10,254 bases of DNA from Bacteroidota bacterium (GTDB lineage Bacteria > Bacteroidota > Bacteroidia > Bacteroidales > JAKIYJ01): contig JAKIYJ010000038.1 in NCBI GenBank assembly GCA_022708585.1, positions 1 through 10,254 of the forward strand. The letters are read 5' to 3'. The position numbers and the translations under genes are program-made. How positions within the stretch are numbered: the first letter of the stretch is position 1; each line of letters begins with the position of its first letter. The notes beneath the pieces were generated by a model that saw only the letters and a program-made list of their open reading frames with translations, did not search any database and was not told the DNA's origin. This document shows, piece after piece, positions 6,807 through 10,254 of this stretch.

Positions 6807-8309
6807 TTATTTAAAGTCCTTTTCGCCAAAAACAATAGCCTCATAAGTATATAAATCGGCTTTTTTCCATCCGTTCCAGCCGATACCGGCTTTGTCTCTG
6901 GCACAATGCCCTAAAAATTCTTCCTTATCCCAACCGGTTTCTTTTGCAACCTGTGGTAAAAATGTCCCTGACATACCATTGAGACTCATATAAATTCCAT
7001 GTTTCCCTAATTCAATTTCATCGGGTGAAGTTATTTTTTTCAAAGGTGTAAGCACTGATATCTCAATATCAATGTCTTTAATCTCGTCTTTTGTAACAGG
7101 TAAAAATCTTGGATCCTGTGTAGCAGCAGATATCGTCATATCGCGTACAGTTTCATAAACTGGACCTTGTGCTGAAAATCTACCTATACAGCCTCTAAGT
7201 TCTCCGTTTTTATGAAGTGTAACAAAAACTCCATATTTTTCAAAAAGTTTTTCAGAAAAATTATCAGTATTAATGTCAGGGAATCTTTTATTAATAATAT
7301 AAGATTCAAGTGTATTACGTGCTATTTTTAACAACATTTTTTTATCTTCTTCCGAAAATAAAGAATTTTTTTCATTTTTTGATTTATTTGATGAAATGGC
7401 TATTGCCCAATAGCCTACAACACTGCTTTTATCACCAGAAACATCACCTGAATTCATATATTGAACAGTATGATAAACAAAATTTGGATTATTATCTGTA
7501 ATATTCAATAATGCTAAAACAGAACTCCAACCGCAAATTTTAGTCGATAAATTCGGTATTTTATAATTATCATATTTTTGAATCTCAGACAAAAAAGTTT
7601 CAGCATTATTCGAAATAATAGATTTTGCAGTAGTGCTGTCAACTGAACAAGCATCTTTGTAAGAAGGATAATGAGAAAAATCGGTACTTATAACAAACAA
7701 ATTTTCAGAAGTCAAAAAATCTTTTAAGGCATCAGAAATTTTCTTAATCGTATTAATAGATGAAGTAGCAATAATTATAGGTACAATTTTGAAAGGTTTT
7801 TTTAAATGAACCTGTAAAAAAGGTAATTGTACTTCAAGACAATGTTCATAAAGATGGGCTTCGTCTTTGACAATAAAACAATTGTGTCTTTTGATAAGTT
7901 CGGTAGATAAATCTGTATCAACACTAACTTTACCCAAAGGAGTGATAAAATCACCGGAATTATAAATTGCAGCACCATCGAATGTCATTTTGTGACTTGT
8001 TCCAATAATAAAAATTGTTTTATAGGATTTATCTTTATCAATTTGATTAAATGCAGAAGCGGCAACCTGCCCCGAATACACATATCCTGCATGGGGAACT
8101 ATAACAGCAACAACATTGTCGATTTTGGGAACAACAGCCCTGGAAAATAAATCAGTTACATTTTTTCTAAGGGTAGATGAATCAGCAGGATAAAACTGTC
8201 CTGCAACAGCTGGTAAACGGTCTTTTTTGCTATTACCAGCATTTTGTGAACATGCAGAATTAAAAGATACCATAATTATAAAAAATAAAATAATATTCCC
8301 TGTTCTCAC
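6807..8309 (-). CDS. Lipoprotein fusing MEMO1-like and AMMECR1 domains (AmmeMemoRadiSam B-A fusion)
   Basis: A 500-residue fusion. Residues 1-20 form a lipoprotein signal: hydrophobic core IILFFIIMV, then lipobox SFNSAC with C20 as the lipidation site; no acidic run follows, so retention on the periplasmic face is more likely than surface export. Residues about 31-305 are a MEMO1-like domain (AmmeMemoRadiSam protein B, related in fold to LigB extradiol dioxygenases): LPAVAGQFYP, VPHAGYVYSG (H73), GTSHKM (H106), DFSHY (H213) and C259, matching the order and spacing of human MEMO1 H49/H81/H192/C244. Residues about 322-496 are AMMECR1 (protein A), with LRGCIG at 371-376 and an AATQDPRF motif. 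The start is GTG 8309, because an in-frame TAA lies four codons upstream and the next Met (13) would destroy the signal peptide. The family is associated with a radical SAM protein, absent here. The biochemical function of this system is unknown. The domain calls are secure; the cellular location is inferred. Confidence 0.93.
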   Translation of the reverse strand: MRTGNIILFFIIMVSFNSACSQNAGNSKKDRLPAVAGQFYPADSSTLRKNVTDLFSRAVVPKIDNVVAVIVPHAGYVYSGQVAASAFNQIDKDKSYKTIFIIGTSHKMTFDGAAIYNSGDFITPLGKVSVDTDLSTELIKRHNCFIVKDEAHLYEHCLEVQLPFLQVHLKKPFKIVPIIIATSSINTIKKISDALKDFLTSENLFVISTDFSHYPSYKDACSVDSTTAKSIISNNAETFLSEIQKYDNYKIPNLSTKICGWSSVLALLNITDNNPNFVYHTVQYMNSGDVSGDKSSVVGYWAIAISSNKSKNEKNSLFSEEDKKMLLKIARNTLESYIINKRFPDINTDNFSEKLFEKYGVFVTLHKNGELRGCIGRFSAQGPVYETVRDMTISAATQDPRFLPVTKDEIKDIDIEISVLTPLKKITSPDEIELGKHGIYMSLNGMSGTFLPQVAKETGWDKEEFLGHCARDKAGIGWNGWKKADLYTYEAIVFGEKDFK

Positions 8310-8469
8310 TTTTAAATAAATTTACTCTGTAAAGATAATAAAAAATTTGATAATAAAAAAAATTGGTTGAAAATAAATTTGAGATGCTAATTATTTTAAA
8401 ATTCTAAAATTGAACCCACTCCGAAAAATTGATAAATCTAATTATAATAAAATTTATCTATATTTTTAA

Positions 8470-8596
8470 CCCAAATCCATCAATAGTATATTTTTCTAAT
8501 GACCGTCATTAGAAAATGGTGTTAATAAAATAATATATATCAACGTATTGTATTATATAAAATCGAAATTTAATTCTCTATTGACACGGATTTGGG
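8470..8596. mobile_element. Putative 127-bp MITE-like element with TTTAA target duplication
   Basis: The ends are inverted repeats: left CCCAAATCC-A-TCAATAG (8470-8486), right CTATTGA-CAC-GGATTTGGG (8578-8596). They match at 9 plus 7 positions, with a 1-nt versus 3-nt spacer. TTTAA occurs immediately outside both ends (8465-8469 and 8597-8601), as expected of a target-site duplication. The interior is AT-rich, non-coding and contains a perfect 25-nt palindrome. Short length, inverted ends, flanking duplication and no transposase describe a non-autonomous element (MITE). A TTTAA repeat in such AT-rich DNA could be coincidence, and a large stem-loop terminator for the gene to the right is the main alternative. 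The transposase family is not identified. Confidence 0.5.
8492..8516. repeat. Perfect 12-bp palindrome inside the MITE-like element
   Basis: TTTTCTAATGAC, a single C, then GTCATTAGAAAA: both arms are perfect. It lies just inside the left terminal repeat, so a transcript through the region could fold as a hairpin within a larger stem. Read leftward it is followed within a few bases by mixed A/T, not a clean T-tract, so it is not a textbook terminator. Confidence 0.7.
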
Positions 8597-8597
8597 T

Positions 8598-9080
8598 TTA
8601 AACTTGAGTTGCATACCATCTTTTATAAATTTTGTATGATAAATATAAAATTGAAATTTGAAAAAGAAACATAATAAAAAAATGTAAAAAGATTTCAATT
8701 TTTTCAGACTGAATACCTAACTCTTGAATGTAATATTGAAAAACAAAAAATAATAAAGATAAATTTTCAGAAAAAATAATAAAAAAATCTGCAGTTTCGA
8801 GAGTATAACCAAGTATATACAATAAAACAATTTTAAAAAGAAGAATTACGGTTGGATATAAAACAACATTTACGATAATAGGCTTTACTAATAATAAAAA
8901 AAGAAAGAAAAACAAACAAAAAACAAATGAGCTGGTTATTACAAAAACAAAAGGAATATTGACTATTATGTTATTTAAAAATAAAATTATAAAAATATAA
9001 ATCAATAGATTAAATATTGCAAATGTAGAAAATACAATAAAAGTATATTTTAAACTTGGAATACAATTATTTGTTTTCAT
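8598..9080 (-). CDS. Small multi-spanning membrane protein, candidate immunity protein to the adjacent Rhs tip
   Basis: A 160-residue protein with no family I recognise. It is dominated by hydrophobic segments at about 13-35, 40-64, 68-91, 98-116 (weaker) and 129-149, so it should be an inner-membrane protein with four or five helices, ending in a positively charged KIYKRW tail. The ATG at 9080 shares its A with the TAA stop of the Rhs gene (TAATG), which implies translational coupling. It is extremely AT-rich: I count 7 G/C in the 60 bases 8641-8700. A short AT-rich gene directly overlapping the 3' end of a polymorphic toxin is the classic position of the cognate immunity gene, and membrane immunity proteins are known for several toxin classes. 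This role is inferred from position only. The stop codon lies within the TTTAA repeat flanking the downstream element, so the inferred insertion left the reading frame intact. Confidence 0.72.
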   Translation of the reverse strand: MKTNNCIPSLKYTFIVFSTFAIFNLLIYIFIILFLNNIIVNIPFVFVITSSFVFCLFFFLFLLLVKPIIVNVVLYPTVILLFKIVLLYILGYTLETADFFIIFSENLSLLFFVFQYYIQELGIQSEKIEIFLHFFIMFLFQISILYLSYKIYKRWYATQV

Positions 9081-10254
9081 TATTTGTCTTCATAATCTGA
9101 TTTATAGGCTTTTGCATTTTCCGCTCCAGTATTAGTACCGCTAATAGCATCAATAGATTCCAAAATATGTGAGATATACCCAGTTAAACTACCTGAATAT
9201 TGTGTAAATCCGATATGATTAGGTACATTATCGTTACTTGATGACTCACCATTATAATATTTTAATTCTAATGTCGTTTTTCCTAGCAAACCAGACCCTT
9301 TTGCTTTTGTACTTTTATGTGGTGATGAAAAATTTCTTTCAGTCCAATTCTTAGTATATTTATTTGCAGTACCTTCCCTAAATGAAGCAAATTTTCCCAC
9401 AAAACCAGGTTGATCTGTATCAAGAACTATAACATCTTTTTCTAATTCGTTACGATTAAAACCTATATTTTCTAAGGCGTTTTCAACAGTTTTTTCTATT
9501 AATCTAGCATTTAATCTAGTCTCAACATTTGGGTAATTTTTTCTTTTTATATTTGATCCGCTAAAAGATGAGATAGAATTACTTTTTGTTGAAAAAAATG
9601 TTTCTGAAAATGTAACACCATTAGCACTAATAATAGCTGTATAAGTACCATGACCAAGTGGCCCAGTTCCTTCTGAAGTTTGATTATAATCAATTTTTTG
9701 AAGTAAAGTTTTTTCCTTACCCTGCATAATATAGATATATACAATATCTTCGAGACCATCTAAATCAACCGCCCATATTGGCTTATTCCCAGCAAATTGA
9801 TACGGTGTATACCAGGGATAAGCCTTCGCAATAGGATCCACCGTCGGAAACCTCCTTGCCCACGGGCTGTACATCCTCATTCCGTAGTCTTGCCAGTCGG
9901 CGAGTTCGGGGTCGTCGCGTTTGCCGTTGAAAGTGTTGGGGAATGTGCCTTTGTTAAAGGTTCTTTCGGTCAGTAAGCCACCGAAGGGGGCGTAGTCGTT
10001 TGCAGATAATAAATCGGCGGTATAATTATCGACAATATTGTCATTATTATAGTCGGATTGGTATTTAATATCGCTGAAAACAGCAATAGTGTTGCCGAGA
10101 TGGTTACTGCCTGTAAAATGTTTTTTGCCAAGATAATTGGAATAAATATCAGTTTGAGGAATAGCTGAAATTAATTCAGTTTCGGGCTTATACATACCAA
10201 GCATACTACTGCCGTATATATGTAATTCTGTTTGTACAAAACTTGCCAATTGCT
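9080..10254 (-). CDS. Rhs-repeat polymorphic toxin, C-terminal part (core end plus variable tip)
   Basis: The frame is open to the right edge: a TTG at 10249 is not the start, since CAA precedes it in frame. Counting residues from that TTG, 1-165 are the end of an Rhs/YD-repeat core: ELHIYGSSMLGMYKPE, LGNTIAVFSD, NDYAPFGG, FNGKRDDPELADWQDYGMR, TVDPIAKAYPWYTPYQFAGN and PIWAVDLDGLED. The core forms a shell around a C-terminal effector, usually released by cleavage near the DPxGL-like motif (here DLDGL, 162-166). Residues from 167 on (about 223) are the variable tip, which I do not recognise: it begins with a YIYIMQGKEK strand-like segment and has DVIVLDTDQPGFVGKF at 272-287 and H311, H345 and H361 as possible functional residues, with no membrane helix. 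GC drops from 57% (68 of 120, 9841-9960) in the core to about a third in the tip. The secretion route lies outside the window. The overlapping next gene is the likely immunity gene. Confidence 0.88.
   Translation of the reverse strand, partial: QLASFVQTELHIYGSSMLGMYKPETELISAIPQTDIYSNYLGKKHFTGSNHLGNTIAVFSDIKYQSDYNNDNIVDNYTADLLSANDYAPFGGLLTERTFNKGTFPNTFNGKRDDPELADWQDYGMRMYSPWARRFPTVDPIAKAYPWYTPYQFAGNKPIWAVDLDGLEDIVYIYIMQGKEKTLLQKIDYNQTSEGTGPLGHGTYTAIISANGVTFSETFFSTKSNSISSFSGSNIKRKNYPNVETRLNARLIEKTVENALENIGFNRNELEKDVIVLDTDQPGFVGKFASFREGTANKYTKNWTERNFSSPHKSTKAKGSGLLGKTTLELKYYNGESSSNDNVPNHIGFTQYSGSLTGYISHILESIDAISGTNTGAENAKAYKSDYEDK

Noticed and set aside
8464..8603. Inverted repeat resembling an integron attC site
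   Set aside because: The ends do not fit the required core sites: the left end is TTTTAAC where RYYYAAC is needed, and the right end is GTTTAAA where GTTRRRY is needed. No integrase or cassette array is seen.
10247..10249. TTG at 10249 as a start codon for the Rhs fragment
   Set aside because: The frame stays open to the window edge (preceding codon CAA) and the sequence is mid-core, so the gene simply continues beyond the window.

Overview
The window looks like chromosomal DNA from a low-GC member of the Bacteroidota. The evidence is the AT-rich composition, upstream sequences that lack strong Shine-Dalgarno sites but contain TAnnTTTG-type -7 boxes, the trxA and DUF58 genes next to a PHP-containing dnaE, and an Rhs core in the style typical of that phylum. 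The genus cannot be read from the sequence.

Left part (1-5174), housekeeping. The first 30 codons of queA (tRNA queuosine modification) run leftward off the edge. Divergent from it is a likely co-directional cluster: dnaE (replicative DNA polymerase III alpha, with a complete set of PHP metal ligands and a candidate beta-clamp motif), trxA (thioredoxin, WCGPC) and a DUF58/von Willebrand A-like protein with an intact DxSxS metal site. trxA and the DUF58 gene are 8 bp apart and are surely co-transcribed. A -7 box before trxA suggests they can also be expressed apart from dnaE.

Middle (5175-8309). A gap of about 750 bp without a convincing gene contains several perfect AT-rich palindromes and a probable terminator. 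Then come two leftward genes: an FMN nitroreductase of the NfsA/FRP type, and a 500-residue protein that joins a MEMO1-like domain to an AMMECR1 domain behind a lipoprotein signal peptide. These are the 'B' and 'A' parts of the AmmeMemoRadiSam system. The radical SAM partner is not in the window.

Right part (8310-10254), accessory. A leftward Rhs-type polymorphic toxin gene enters from beyond the right edge. Its GC-rich core ends at about 9755 and is followed by an AT-rich C-terminal tip of about 224 residues that I do not recognise. The stop codon overlaps by one base (TAATG) the start of a 160-residue, very AT-rich, multi-spanning membrane protein, arranged like a toxin followed by its immunity protein. 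Directly downstream is a 127-bp element with inverted ends and a flanking TTTAA duplication, which looks like a small non-autonomous transposable element (MITE). The toxin/immunity pair and this element are the most novel parts of the window.
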